Shown piece after piece: positions 1 to 8,975 of a stretch of 64,000 nt of DNA. The position numbers and the translations under genes were made by a program. Under the pieces are notes generated by a model that worked only from the letters and a program-made list of their open reading frames with translations, was not told the origin of the DNA and made no database searches. This DNA comes from Microbacterium terregens (lineage in GTDB: Bacteria > Pseudomonadota > Alphaproteobacteria > Sphingomonadales > Sphingomonadaceae), in contig NZ_BSEX01000004.1 of NCBI RefSeq assembly GCF_027922045.1, positions 248,001 through 312,000 on the forward strand, read 5' to 3'. Numbering within the stretch: position 1 is the first letter of the stretch; each line of letters begins with the position of its first letter.

Positions 1-98
1 ACCAACCCGTCCGGTGCGGGGCGCGGCAGCGCGACGGTGAACAGCGCGAAGCCCAGGACCCAGGCGATCAGCGCCACCGAGAACAGCCGCCAGATCAC
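1..98 (-). CDS. YdcF-like (DUF218) membrane protein, N-terminal fragment
   Basis: Only about 32 codons lie in the window; the gene runs off the left edge. The start is a GTG whose last two bases overlap the ftsX stop codon (GTGA at 95-98), which suggests translational coupling to ftsX. The visible residues form one hydrophobic segment (VALIAWVLGFALFTVALP) after a short basic start, as in a membrane-anchored or exported protein. In sphingomonads a YdcF/DUF218 protein of the ElyC/SanA type, implicated in envelope metabolism, commonly follows ftsX. The assignment rests on that context and the N-terminal look, not on a domain I can see. Confidence 0.45.
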   Translation of the reverse strand, partial: MIWRLFSVALIAWVLGFALFTVALPRPAPDGL

Positions 99-976
99 AG
101 CACCTGCCCCAGCGCGCGCAGCACCGCGATGCGCGCGGCGACCATCGCCAGCAGCATGAAGGCGATCGGCGTGGCGACGATCAGCAGCCAGTCGACCGTC
201 GACAGCGCGAGCCCGGCGAGCACCTGCGACTCCAGGCCGCCGATCTGCAGCCCCACCACCAGCACGACCGCGAGACCCGCGACGGTGCCGATCAACCCGC
301 CCGTCAGCGTGTCGACGGCGATCCGCTGCTGGAACAGGCGGGCGATCTGGACATCGGTGGCGCCGAGCATGTGGAGGATGTCGATGGTCCCGCGGTGCGT
401 GTCCAGTCCCGCGCGCGCGGAAAGCAGCACGACCGCAGCCGTCGCGGTCGCCATCACCGCGACCAGGCCGAATGCGACCCAGCCAAGGGTGCGCAGGAAA
501 CCGCGCACCGGCGCCAGCCAGCTCGCGTGCCAGTCGACCCGGGCAGCCGGGGTGGCGGCGTGGGCGATGCGGGTCACTGCAGCAACGGCCGTGTCGTCGC
601 TCTGCCGCAGGTCCACGTCCACCATCGCCGGGATCGGCAGGTCGGCATTCAGCCCCGCCTCTCCCAACCAGGGGCGCATCAGCTCGGCTAGTTCGGCCCG
701 GTCCACTTCGACGGCCTGCGCCACCATCGGCGCCTTGCGCAGTCCGGCGAGCAGCCGTGCGACCGCGGCATCGCGCTTGGCAGCGTCCGCCTCCACCACC
801 TGCACGGTCAGCCGGCCGGCGAGCTGCCGGTCCAGCGCGCTGCCGGCACCCGCGACCGACAGACCCATGGCTGCCGCCAGCACCGTCAGGAAGATCATGA
901 TGGCCATGATCCACACCATGGTGCGCCGTCCCTGCCGGTCGCCCAGCAGGCGCCGGTCGCTTGCGCGCATCGCCAT
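95..976 (-). CDS. ftsX: Cell division protein FtsX
   Basis: Permease-like partner of FtsE; in other bacteria the pair couples ATP hydrolysis to activation of septal peptidoglycan hydrolases. The 293-residue protein has one N-terminal membrane segment (about residues 22-44), a periplasmic loop of about 110 residues and three C-terminal membrane segments, the standard FtsX layout. Its start overlaps the ftsE stop (ATGA at 975-978 region), and its stop overlaps the next start. An ATG two codons further in is an alternative start. Identification rests on topology and the ftsE partner; the sequence itself is poorly conserved in this family. Confidence 0.88.
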   Translation of the reverse strand: MAMRASDRRLLGDRQGRRTMVWIMAIMIFLTVLAAAMGLSVAGAGSALDRQLAGRLTVQVVEADAAKRDAAVARLLAGLRKAPMVAQAVEVDRAELAELMRPWLGEAGLNADLPIPAMVDVDLRQSDDTAVAAVTRIAHAATPAARVDWHASWLAPVRGFLRTLGWVAFGLVAVMATATAAVVLLSARAGLDTHRGTIDILHMLGATDVQIARLFQQRIAVDTLTGGLIGTVAGLAVVLVVGLQIGGLESQVLAGLALSTVDWLLIVATPIAFMLLAMVAARIAVLRALGQVL

Positions 977-1686
977 CAGCGCACCCCGGCGGAAGCGGGC
1001 GGAAAGCGCATCTGGCCGGTCGGATCGATCAGCTTGCCCCGCTCCAGCCGCATCATGCGCGCAGCCGGGATCCGCTGGAGCAGCTCATAGTCATGGGTCG
1101 CCACCACCACCGTGGTTCCCAGCCGGTTGAGCGAATCGAACAGGTGGAGCAGCCGCTCGGCCATGTCGGGGTCGACGTTGCCGGTCGGCTCGTCCGCCAC
1201 CAGGATCTCGGGCCGGCCGATCACCGCGCGCGCGATCGCGATGCGCTGCTGCTCGCCGCCCGACAGCGTCGGGGGTGGTGCGTCGGCGCGGTCGGACAGC
1301 CCTACCCAGGCGAGCATCTCGTTGACGGGCACCGCCACGTCCGCCTCCGGCACACCGGCCACCCGCAGCGGCAAGGCGATATTGTCATAGGCCGACAGGT
1401 GCGGGACCAGGCGGAAGTCCTGGAACACCACGCCGATACGCCGGCGAAAACCGGGCAGACGCGCACGCGGCAGCGTCACCGCATCCTCGCCGAACAGCCG
1501 GATCACGCCCCGGCTCGGCCGCTGCGCGAGGTAGAGGAGCTTCAAAAGCGAAGTCTTGCCCGCACCCGATGCGCCAGTGAGGAAATAGAAGGAGCCCGTC
1601 GTCAGCGTGAAGCTCACGTCCGACAGCGTCTCTGCCCCATTGCCGTAGCGAAGGCCGACATTCTCAAACTGTACGATACTGGCCAT
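976..1686 (-). CDS. ftsE: Cell division ATP-binding protein FtsE
   Basis: ABC ATPase that pairs with FtsX at the division site. Walker A is GASGAGKT (residues 38-45), the signature is LSGGEQ (141-146) and Walker B is ILVADEP (161-167), followed by the D-loop region TGNVD. The Q-loop sits in VVFQDFRLVP near residue 89. At 236 residues it has the usual FtsE length. The frame is open for 23 more codons upstream, but MASIVQFENV at 1686 aligns with the normal FtsE N-terminus, so that ATG is chosen. The gene is divergent from the zinc-ribbon gene and is first in the ftsE-ftsX-ydcF run. Confidence 0.95.
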   Translation of the reverse strand: MASIVQFENVGLRYGNGAETLSDVSFTLTTGSFYFLTGASGAGKTSLLKLLYLAQRPSRGVIRLFGEDAVTLPRARLPGFRRRIGVVFQDFRLVPHLSAYDNIALPLRVAGVPEADVAVPVNEMLAWVGLSDRADAPPPTLSGGEQQRIAIARAVIGRPEILVADEPTGNVDPDMAERLLHLFDSLNRLGTTVVVATHDYELLQRIPAARMMRLERGKLIDPTGQMRFPPASAGVR

Positions 1687-1837
1687 CGCTGGCGCCGGCC
1701 ACCCCGTTTGAAGCTTCGCGGGCGCCGCCATCGCACAGCCGCCGGACCTGCTCAAGCGGGGGACGCTGCTGCACCCTTGCCAGCACGGGTTTCCGCATGC
1801 TTAGGATCGCTATGCCCAGATCGGAATTGCCGCGTCG

Positions 1838-2641
1838 ATGATCCTCGAGTGCACCCAATGCCACATGCGCTATGTGGTGCCCGACCATGCGATCGGGCCC
1901 GACGGACGCACCGTCCGCTGCGCAAGCTGCAAGCACAGCTGGCTCCAGCGGCCACCGCTGCTGGACTTGGGCGCGGCGGAGGCACTTCCCGCGCAGGAGC
2001 CCGCACCGGCCGCGGCAGCGTCTCCCCCGGTGGCCGAGCCGGTTGCCGCGCCGACACCGGCAGCGCCACCCCCGCCCGCACCGCCGGCTGCGCAAGCGAC
2101 GTCGCCCGCCGCCGTCCAGCCTTCGCACCGCTATGTGGATCCGGAAGGCGAGCGCGCCGAGCGCGGTGAGCCGCGCCGCTACGACGCCTTTGCGCCGCGC
2201 CCGCCGTTCCGCCCGCGCCGCAACCCGTTCCGCCGCTGGACCGCCGCCGCCGTCGCCGCGAGCGTCGCGATGCTCATCGGCATCGCCGCCATCCTCTATC
2301 TCGGCACGCCCGGCATCGCTGCCAAGGTCGGCCTGCCGATCGGCAAGATCGAAACGCCGCTGCTGTTCGCCGACAAGCAGATCGAGCGCCGCAACCTGTC
2401 GAGCGGCAACGAGCTGTTCGCCATTTCCGGCAAGGTCGTGAACCCCACCGGCGAGCGTCAGCGCGTGCCCGACATCCGCGTCGACCTGAAGGACCAGCAG
2501 GAGCGCGTCGTCTACAGCTGGACGATCACGCCGTCGCAGCGGGAGCTGGGCCCCAGCGGCACCATCCTGTTCAACTCGGCAAAGCTCGACGTGCCGGCGA
2601 ACTCCAAGATGCTCGAACTGAGCTTCGTGAACGGTCTCTAG
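1838..2641 (+). CDS. MJ0042-type zinc-ribbon, single-pass membrane protein
   Basis: The N-terminus carries two CxxC pairs (CTQC and CASC, residues 5-8 and 29-32), the zinc-ribbon of the MJ0042 family. A long Ala/Pro-rich linker follows (about 45-100), then an Arg-rich stretch, one membrane helix (about 138-160) and a C-terminal beta-rich domain beginning near [20 protein letters not shown] that resembles DUF3426. Proteins of this build are common beside ftsEX in alphaproteobacteria, but their role is not known. The stop codon shares bases with the stop of the convergent MATE gene (CTAG at 2638-2641). Confidence 0.8.
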   Translation: MILECTQCHMRYVVPDHAIGPDGRTVRCASCKHSWLQRPPLLDLGAAEALPAQEPAPAAAASPPVAEPVAAPTPAAPPPPAPPAAQATSPAAVQPSHRYVDPEGERAERGEPRRYDAFAPRPPFRPRRNPFRRWTAAAVAASVAMLIGIAAILYLGTPGIAAKVGLPIGKIETPLLFADKQIERRNLSSGNELFAISGKVVNPTGERQRVPDIRVDLKDQQERVVYSWTITPSQRELGPSGTILFNSAKLDVPANSKMLELSFVNGL

Positions 2642-4059
2642 GCGATGCCGCCGGGCGGCGCTGGCCCGGAAGCCTTGCCCATCCGGCGCGCGAGCTGTGC
2701 CAGCCGTGCGCCATGGAGCAGCGCCGCCACCAGCATGCCGAGGCCCGATGCCCAGGCGAGCGCCAGCGGGCCGACGCCCGCCCCGACCAGCAGCCAGCCC
2801 GCGCCGCCGGTCACCACGAAGAAGGCGAGAATGCTGTTGGCGCCCGCCATCACCTGATCGCCCAGCGCCCGCAGCGTATAGACCAGCACCACCTGCACCC
2901 CGTCGAACAGGATGAACGGCGCCCAGCGCAGCAGCATGGCGCCCGCCAGCAGGTGCACGTCGGCAGTCGCGGGGAACAGGCCGGTGATCCAGCCCGCGGA
3001 CAAGAGCAGCACCAGCGCGAGCAACCCGGTCGCGCCCGCGGCCAGGACGGCAGCGACCACGCCCCGCTGGATCGCGCGGTGCGGCACGCCCTCTCCCACG
3101 CCATTGCCGGCGCGCACGCCTGCAGCCGAGCCCAGCCCCAGCGCCACGGCAAAAGTGACATTGTGGATCGAGAACACGATCTGGAAGGCGTGCGCCGTCT
3201 CGGTGCCGAGTTGGGTCGAAAGGCCGATCAGCACCGCGAAGCCGACCAGCTCCAGCCCGGAGGCGATCGCCGGCACGAGGCCGAAGCCCAGCAGAGCGCG
3301 CACGCCCGACCAGCGCGGTGCCGCCTCCCCGCGCCAGCGGCCTACGTGGCGCACCGCTCTGTCCGGCAGCCGTAGCACGCACGCGAGCAGGACGATCGCC
3401 CCGATCGCCGATGCGATCGCGGTGGCCGCCGCCGCGCCGACCGCGCCCAGTGCCGGCAGCCCCAGATGCCCACCAACCAGTGCCCAGGCGAGCAGCGCGT
3501 TGATCGGCAGCACACCCAGGTTCACCGCCGTCACCAGCCGCGGACGGCTGATACCCTCCAGGAAAAAGCTCGCCGCGATGGTGAGCAGCTGGAAGGGATA
3601 GGCAAAGGCCATGGCGCGCACCACCGCGGCAGCTGCCGGCGCAAGATCGGGCGAAACCCCGAGCAGGCGCAACAAGGGCTCCGCAAAGGCGAGCAGCACG
3701 CCGCCGCTCGTGAGGCCGAGCAGCAGCGCCGCCACCAGCCCCTCGTGCAGCACACGGCCGGTCGCCGCCAGGTCGCGGGCACCGTCTGCGCGGGCGGCGA
3801 ACACCAGCACGCCCGACAGCCAGCCGAGCACGACGACGATGCCGACGAAGGTCAGCGACCGGCTCGCCCCCAGGGCCGCGACCTCGTCCGTGCCCGCCAG
3901 ACCGACGACGACCACGTCCGTCACGTGGAGCAGCGTCCAGTTGAGGCTGGTGAGCATTACCGGCCAGGCCAGCGCCAGCAGTCGGCGGACCTCGGATCGC
4001 GGCGAGGGAGCATCAAGAGCGGCAGCGGGGATCGGGGACACGGAGATACTCGACGGCAA
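2638..4059 (-). CDS. MATE family multidrug/metabolite efflux transporter
   Basis: The 473-residue protein has about twelve hydrophobic segments in two homologous halves and a start typical of MATE proteins ([29 protein letters not shown], quoted from about residue 25 in pieces). The family exports cationic drugs, dyes or metabolites using Na+ or H+ gradients; the substrate here cannot be read from sequence. It is a single-gene unit, convergent with the zinc-ribbon gene, and its stop overlaps that gene's stop. The start ATG at 4059 is the first in frame; ATG codons near the first helix are possible alternatives. Confidence 0.88.
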   Translation of the reverse strand: MPSSISVSPIPAAALDAPSPRSEVRRLLALAWPVMLTSLNWTLLHVTDVVVVGLAGTDEVAALGASRSLTFVGIVVVLGWLSGVLVFAARADGARDLAATGRVLHEGLVAALLLGLTSGGVLLAFAEPLLRLLGVSPDLAPAAAAVVRAMAFAYPFQLLTIAASFFLEGISRPRLVTAVNLGVLPINALLAWALVGGHLGLPALGAVGAAAATAIASAIGAIVLLACVLRLPDRAVRHVGRWRGEAAPRWSGVRALLGFGLVPAIASGLELVGFAVLIGLSTQLGTETAHAFQIVFSIHNVTFAVALGLGSAAGVRAGNGVGEGVPHRAIQRGVVAAVLAAGATGLLALVLLLSAGWITGLFPATADVHLLAGAMLLRWAPFILFDGVQVVLVYTLRALGDQVMAGANSILAFFVVTGGAGWLLVGAGVGPLALAWASGLGMLVAALLHGARLAQLARRMGKASGPAPPGGIA

Positions 4060-4249
4060 GAGGCGACGGACAAAGCCCTAGCGGCGGGTTCGGCAAAGCG
4101 GAACGGCCGGCATCCCGCCGGTACGCGTCAAAAAAGGGCTCCGGCGCACCATCCGCCGCAGGAAAATCGCGAAGTCGGTTGCATGCCGCCGAATCGACTG
4201 CTAGGGGCGCTCGCCTACCAGCCGGGGGTTCTCCCCACGGTGTTCATGT

Positions 4250-4336
4250 GCGGTCGTGGCGGAACTGGTAGACGCGCAACGTTGAGGTCGTTGTGGCCGA
4301 AAGGCCGTGGAAGTTCGAGTCTTCTCGACCGCACCA
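4250..4336 (+). tRNA. tRNA-Leu (anticodon GAG)
   Basis: A full cloverleaf can be folded. The acceptor stem GCGGTCG (4250-4256) pairs with CGACCGC (4326-4332), followed by A and an encoded CCA (4334-4336). The anticodon stem is CAACG/CGTTG around the loop TTGAGGT, giving anticodon GAG (CUC/CUU codons). A long variable arm (TGGCCGAAAGGCC) marks it as class II, and the T arm carries GTTCGAGTC. It stands alone between the MATE gene and crtB. Confidence 0.96.
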
Positions 4337-4562
4337 CAACTGCTCCGGTTCTCAGGCTCAGGCCGGGAACCGGAGGCGGTTACCTCCCCAAAGACAATCA
4401 TTGCCCTCCTAGCGGAGGTCGAACGGCGTTGCCGTTACATCGTAGCCGGAATGTAGCGCGTCTGGATGCCAACGTTCCGGCATGACGGTCCCGTCTTGGC
4501 CTTCAGGCACCAATGAGGCCGGCCTGCGCACAGGAGGGGAGCGCCAGTTCGTCGCCTAACGC

Positions 4563-4640
4563 GTGCTCCTGCGGAGGCAGGAGCCCAGGGCCACAAACGA
4601 CACCTCCTGCGACTCTGGGCTCCTGCCTGCGCAGGAGCAC
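4563..4640. repeat. Intergenic inverted repeat, family A (copy 1)
   Basis: Two arms of about 28 bases face each other: 4563-4590 and 4613-4640, with only a few mismatches. The core is GTGCTCCTGCG...GCAGGAGCCCAGGG. Near-identical arms recur at 25735-25812, and a half-size version is at 38423-38446. It lies 8 bases past the crtB stop, where it could end crtB transcription by secondary structure, although no T-run follows. The rest of 4337-4648 (312 bases without a gene) shows nothing I recognise. Confidence 0.85.
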
Positions 4641-4648
4641 GGGGCGGT

Positions 4649-5614
4649 TCACCCGTGCCGAGGCCGCGTCCACAGCTCCGGATCGCGCGGCGTGCGCGGA
4701 TAGCGCTTCGCCCGTCCCTGCGCGGCTGCAAAGGCGCGCGCGATCGCGGCGATCTTCTGCGGCTTGGAGGTGGTTACGCGGTGATCCCAGGCATGCTCGC
4801 CGCGTGCCCTGACGGCGCGCCCGATCCCGCCATAGATGTCGGCCGCCGCCAGCACCGCCCAGGCGGCGCGAAACGGCAGCGCCGGCGTGCCTTCGCGCGC
4901 ACTTGCCTCATACCGCTCGGCCTGGTCCGCCAGCCGCCGCGCCAGCATTGCAATCCGCGGCCGAAGGTGCGGCTTCATATGCTCGCCCGGTGGCGCGTCG
5001 ATCTCGACCAGCCACGCGACCGGCAGGTAGCAGCGCCCCGCAGCCGCATCCTCCGCCAGGTCGCGCGCGATGTTGGACAACTGGAACGCGATGCCGAGGT
5101 CGCACGAACGGTCGAGCGTGTCCTGGTCGGCCGGATCGACCCCCATCACCACCGCCATCAGGCAGCCGATGGCGCCGGCGACATGGTAGCAATAGCGGTA
5201 GAGGTCGTCCTCGCTGCGCGGGCGCCACTCCTCGGCATCGAGCCCAAAGCCCGCGATCACGTCGTGCACCAGCGCGTGCGGCAGCCGTGCCTCGGCGGCA
5301 ACGATCCGCAGCGCGTCGAACGCTGGATCGCCGACCCATTCGCCGGCCAGCGCCATGTCCGTCTTGGCCGTGATCTCCGCCAGCCGCTCGGGAGCATCCG
5401 CAACCGCCGTCATGCCATGACCGAGTTCCTGCCCGTCGGCCAGGTCGTCGCACGCCCGCGCCCAGGCATAGAGCAGCCACGCACGTTCCCGCGTCCGCCG
5501 GTCGAACAGCCGGCTCGCCGCGGCGAAGCTCTTCGACCCCGCCGCGATCGTCTCCCGCGCGGTCGCGACGATCGCATCGCGGCTCGGGCGATCGGCATGC
5601 ACCGCGGCGGTCAT
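4649..5614 (-). CDS. crtB: Phytoene synthase (squalene/phytoene synthase family)
   Basis: Condenses two geranylgeranyl diphosphates to phytoene, the first committed carotenoid step. Both Asp-rich metal-binding motifs are present: DDLAD at 56-60 and DLAED at 185-189 within QLSNIARDLAEDA, followed by GRCYLP, which is diagnostic of the family. The length (321 residues) is normal. It is the last gene of the minus-strand run crtY-crtI-LOG-crtB and starts 4 bases after the LOG stop. An HpnC/HpnD squalene synthase is the main alternative, but the neighbouring crtI and crtY argue for CrtB. Confidence 0.93.
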   Translation of the reverse strand: MTAAVHADRPSRDAIVATARETIAAGSKSFAAASRLFDRRTRERAWLLYAWARACDDLADGQELGHGMTAVADAPERLAEITAKTDMALAGEWVGDPAFDALRIVAAEARLPHALVHDVIAGFGLDAEEWRPRSEDDLYRYCYHVAGAIGCLMAVVMGVDPADQDTLDRSCDLGIAFQLSNIARDLAEDAAAGRCYLPVAWLVEIDAPPGEHMKPHLRPRIAMLARRLADQAERYEASAREGTPALPFRAAWAVLAAADIYGGIGRAVRARGEHAWDHRVTTSKPQKIAAIARAFAAAQGRAKRYPRTPRDPELWTRPRHG

Positions 5615-5618
5615 GAAG

Positions 5619-6200
5619 CTAGAGCTCGCTGCTCGACATCGAAAAGATCGGCCGCGCGACCTTGTGCCCGGCCATGCGGTCGAGCAGCGAATCGAGCTGG
5701 TCGTCGATCAGCAGGATGTCGCGGTGCATCGGCCGCAGGAAGCCGACCTCGGCCATCTTGTCCACGAACGCGATCAGCCCGTCGTAATAGCCCGCGACGT
5801 TGAGCAGCCCGACCGGCTTGGTGTGATAGCCGAGCTGCGCCCAGCTCATCGCCTCCCACAGCTCGTCCATGGTGCCGGTGCCCCCGGGAATGGTGACGAA
5901 GCCGGCCGACAGGTCGGTGAACGCCTGCTTGCGCTGGTGCATCGTCTCGACGACGTGGAGCTCGGTGCAGCCGCGATGCGCGACCTCGGCATTGACGAGC
6001 GCGGTCGGGATCACGCCGATCACCTCGCCGCCAGCCTCCAGCGCGCCGTCGGCAACCGCACCCATCAGGCCGAGGCGGCCACCGCCATAGACGACGCCGA
6101 TGCCGCGTTCCGCCAGCGTGCGGCCGACGAAGCGCGCATTGTCGATGTAGACGGGGTCCGACGGGGTCGCCGAACCGCAGTAAATGGCCAGTCGCTTCAC
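5619..6200 (-). CDS. LOG family protein (TIGR00730), nucleotide phosphoribohydrolase-like
   Basis: The Rossmann-fold protein of 193 residues has the LOG signature PGGTGTMDE (residues about 105-113) and the upstream YGGGRLGLMG loop. LOG proteins split cytokinin riboside or AMP 5'-monophosphates into base and ribose-5-phosphate. It is sandwiched between crtI (35 bases upstream) and crtB (4 bases downstream), so it is probably co-transcribed with the pigment genes, although no enzymatic link to carotenoids is known. The start MKRLAIYCGS matches the family N-terminus. Confidence 0.9.
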   Translation of the reverse strand: MKRLAIYCGSATPSDPVYIDNARFVGRTLAERGIGVVYGGGRLGLMGAVADGALEAGGEVIGVIPTALVNAEVAHRGCTELHVVETMHQRKQAFTDLSAGFVTIPGGTGTMDELWEAMSWAQLGYHTKPVGLLNVAGYYDGLIAFVDKMAEVGFLRPMHRDILLIDDQLDSLLDRMAGHKVARPIFSMSSSEL

Positions 6201-6235
6201 GTACTTTGTCCTTGGAATATCGACGCAGCCGCGGG

Positions 6236-7714
6236 TCAGCGGCCGCGTTCCAGCATTAACGAGGCGGTCGCCTTCGCACTTCCCACCACACCCGGAATGC
6301 CGGCGCCGGGATGCGTGCCCGCCCCCACGAAATAGAGGTTGGGAATATGGTCGTCGCGGTTATGCGCGCGGAAGAAGGCGCTCTGCGTCAGGATCGGCTC
6401 CAGCGAGAAGGCCGAGCCCAGATGCGCATTGAGGTCCCTCGCGAAATCGGGCGGCGCATAGCTGAACTTGGTGACGATCCGGTCGTGGATGTCCGGGATC
6501 AGCCGGCGGCCGACCTCGTCCAGGATTCGCTTCTCGTACATGGGGCCGATGGTGTCCCAGTCGATCGGCAGCTTGCCCATGTGCGGCACCGGCGCCAGCG
6601 CATAGAAGGTCGAATGCCCCTCGGGCGCCAGGCTCGGATCGGTGACGGTCGGGTGGTGCAGGTAGAGCGAGAAATCCTCCGACAGCACGCCGTGGTCATA
6701 GATGTCGGACAGCAGCCCCTGATAGCGCGGGCCGAACAGGATCATGTGGTGCGGGATGCCCGGCCACGTGCCCTTGATCCCGAAATGCACCAGGAACAGC
6801 GAAGGCGAGAAGCGCTTCTTCTCCAGCCGCGCCGTCGTCCGGCGCGCGCTGCGGGAGTTGCGCAGCAGGTCCTTGTAGCTGTGCATCAGGTCGGCGTTGC
6901 TCGCCACCGCGTCCGACGCGATGCGCTTGCCGCTGCGGGTCACCACGCCGGTGGCATGGTCGCCCAGCGTCTCGATCTCGGTCACCGGATCGCCCAGGAT
7001 CAGCGTGCCGCCCAGCCGCTCGAACAGCGCGACCATGCCCGACACCAGCTGGTTGGTACCGCCCTTGGCGAACCAGACGCCGCCGTCGCGCTCCAGCTTG
7101 TGGATCAGTGCATAGATGGCGCTGGTGGTGCTCGGATTGCCGCCCACCAGCAGCGTGTGGAAGCTCAGCGCCTGGCGCAGCTTCTCGTTCTTCACGAAGG
7201 TCGAGACCATCGCATAGACCGAACGCCACGCCTGGTACTTCGCCAGTGCCGGCGCCGCCTTCAGCATCGAGCGGAAGTCGAGGAATGCCTTGGAGCCGAG
7301 CTTTACATAGCCCTCCTCGTACACGCCCTTGGCGTATTCCAGGAAGCGCGCGTAGCCGTCGACGTCCTGCGGATCGAGCTTGGCGATCTCGGAACGCAGC
7401 GACACGTCATCGTTGGAATAGTCGAAGTTGGTGCCGTCCGCCCAGTTGAGCCGATAGAAGGGCGTCACCGGTTCCAGCGTGACGTCCCAGGCCATCTCGT
7501 GCCCCGACAGCTGCCACAGCTCGCGCAGGCAGTCGGGATCGGTGATCACCGTGGGGCCTGCGTCGAAGGTGAAGCCGTCGCGCTCGAACACATAGGCCCG
7601 GCCGCCGGCCTTTTCGCGGCCCTCGATCAGCGTCGTCTCGACCCCGGCCGATTGCAGGCGAATGGCGAGCGCCAAGCCGCCGAATCCTGCGCCGATCACC
7701 GTTGCCGTTCTCAA
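6236..7714 (-). CDS. crtI: Phytoene desaturase
   Basis: FAD-dependent enzyme converting phytoene to lycopene by successive desaturations. The N-terminal dinucleotide-binding motif is VIGAGFGGLALAIRL, followed by EGREKAGGRAYVFERDGFTFDAGPTVI. The C-terminal FAD motif is NLYFVGAGTHPGAGIPGV, the bacterial CrtI signature. The start is placed at a TTG (7712-7714): it gives the normal N-terminus, has GGGAG eight bases upstream, and overlaps the crtY stop as TTGA. The ATG at 7750 would add 12 unrelated residues. The product is 492 residues, the normal CrtI length. Confidence 0.95.
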   Translation of the reverse strand: MRTATVIGAGFGGLALAIRLQSAGVETTLIEGREKAGGRAYVFERDGFTFDAGPTVITDPDCLRELWQLSGHEMAWDVTLEPVTPFYRLNWADGTNFDYSNDDVSLRSEIAKLDPQDVDGYARFLEYAKGVYEEGYVKLGSKAFLDFRSMLKAAPALAKYQAWRSVYAMVSTFVKNEKLRQALSFHTLLVGGNPSTTSAIYALIHKLERDGGVWFAKGGTNQLVSGMVALFERLGGTLILGDPVTEIETLGDHATGVVTRSGKRIASDAVASNADLMHSYKDLLRNSRSARRTTARLEKKRFSPSLFLVHFGIKGTWPGIPHHMILFGPRYQGLLSDIYDHGVLSEDFSLYLHHPTVTDPSLAPEGHSTFYALAPVPHMGKLPIDWDTIGPMYEKRILDEVGRRLIPDIHDRIVTKFSYAPPDFARDLNAHLGSAFSLEPILTQSAFFRAHNRDDHIPNLYFVGAGTHPGAGIPGVVGSAKATASLMLERGR

Positions 7715-8892
7715 GTCCGTTTCTCCCGGCCGCCAGCCTGCATGTCCCAAATCGCCCGTATCGCGCGTGCCACCGGGACCGGCGGCTTGCCGGCGAGCAC
7801 ACGCACCTTGTCGGCCCAGCTCGACCGTCCGGCATAGAAGCGCCCGATCAGTCCCGCGTCCAGCCGATAGAATCGCTCCAGCACGCGATAGCGCGCCTCA
7901 GGCTTCGCTGCCCTGAACAACATGGCGGTAAGCATGCGGTAGAATCCCCGCGCACGCCATGTCGTGCGCGCAAGGCCCTGCGTCAACTCGGCGAGGCCCG
8001 CGGCGGACAGATCGCGCGCCCCTGCGATCGCCGCCGCCGTCCGCACCGCATCGGGCAGCGAATAGCCGGTCAGCGGGTGGAACAGCCCGGATCGCATGCC
8101 GGCCTTCGCGAGCGGCGGGGTGGAGTTCCAATAGGCGTCAAAGTCGCCCCCGAACGCGACCGGCAGCACGCCCCGCTCCTCCCGCGCCATCTCGGCGATG
8201 CGCCAGCCCTGCGCCTCGGCATAGGCGCGGATGCGCTGCCGCAGCACCGCCGCATCGATCTCGGGACCCTCGCTGTAATAGGTGTCCTCGATGAACATCC
8301 GGTCGGGGCCGAGCGGCAGGCAATAGACGAAGCGGTAGCCGTCGAGCTGTTCGACGCGCGCGTCCATCACGGTCGGCCGGGTGCGCCCGTGCGGCTGTTC
8401 CAGCACCAGCTCCTGCCCGACGAACTTCTGCCATCCGCATTGGAGGCGCGACAGGTCGCCGGGGCCGCGGCAGTCGATCACGCCCTTGGCCTCGATCCGG
8501 GTGCCATCGTCCAGCACCACGCCGGTCGCACCCACCTCCACCACGCGCCGGCCGGTGAGCAGCGCGTCGTCGGGCAGGGTCGCGCGCAGCACCGCATCCA
8601 ACTGCTCCGATTCCACGCTGTTGTAGGTGGCGTCGAGCGTGCGGCGGTGGCCCGGAAAGGCGACATCGTAGCCCTGCCAGCGATGGCCCACGACCGGCTC
8701 GATGATCCAGCGGTCGGCCGCCGCGACATCGCGGTCGAAGAAGGACCAGAGATGATTGCCGCCGAACCGCTCGCCCGCCTCCACCAGCCGCAGCGACAGC
8801 TCCGGCCGGCGCTCGGCGAGCGCCAGCGCAATCAGCCCTCCGGCGAGTCCCCCGCCCAGGATCGCCAGGTCGCAGTGATGATGGGTTGGCAT
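7711..8892 (-). CDS. crtY: Lycopene beta-cyclase, CrtY type
   Basis: Cyclises both ends of lycopene to give beta-carotene. The N-terminal nucleotide-binding motif reads LAILGGGLAGGLIALAL, followed by the CrtY hallmark FGGNHLWSFFDRDV. Further family blocks are YCLPLGPDRMFIEDTYYS and the C-terminal FYRLDAGLIGRFYAG. The length (393) is normal. It is the first gene of the pigment operon, divergent from the hydroxylase gene at 8976; the 83-base gap between them should hold both promoters. Its TGA overlaps the TTG start of crtI. Confidence 0.95.
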   Translation of the reverse strand: MPTHHHCDLAILGGGLAGGLIALALAERRPELSLRLVEAGERFGGNHLWSFFDRDVAAADRWIIEPVVGHRWQGYDVAFPGHRRTLDATYNSVESEQLDAVLRATLPDDALLTGRRVVEVGATGVVLDDGTRIEAKGVIDCRGPGDLSRLQCGWQKFVGQELVLEQPHGRTRPTVMDARVEQLDGYRFVYCLPLGPDRMFIEDTYYSEGPEIDAAVLRQRIRAYAEAQGWRIAEMAREERGVLPVAFGGDFDAYWNSTPPLAKAGMRSGLFHPLTGYSLPDAVRTAAAIAGARDLSAAGLAELTQGLARTTWRARGFYRMLTAMLFRAAKPEARYRVLERFYRLDAGLIGRFYAGRSSWADKVRVLAGKPPVPVARAIRAIWDMQAGGREKRT

Positions 8893-8975
8893 GCCCCTCG
8901 CCTAGCGGAGCTTGCCGAGCGGCGAAAGGGCAGCGCGCCATGGCGCCGGGCCGACGGAACCGCTAAAGCCCGCCC

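Noticed and set aside
961..2169. Plus-strand frame of about 400 codons opposite ftsE and across the zinc-ribbon start
   Set aside because: No motifs; conflicts with two clear genes.
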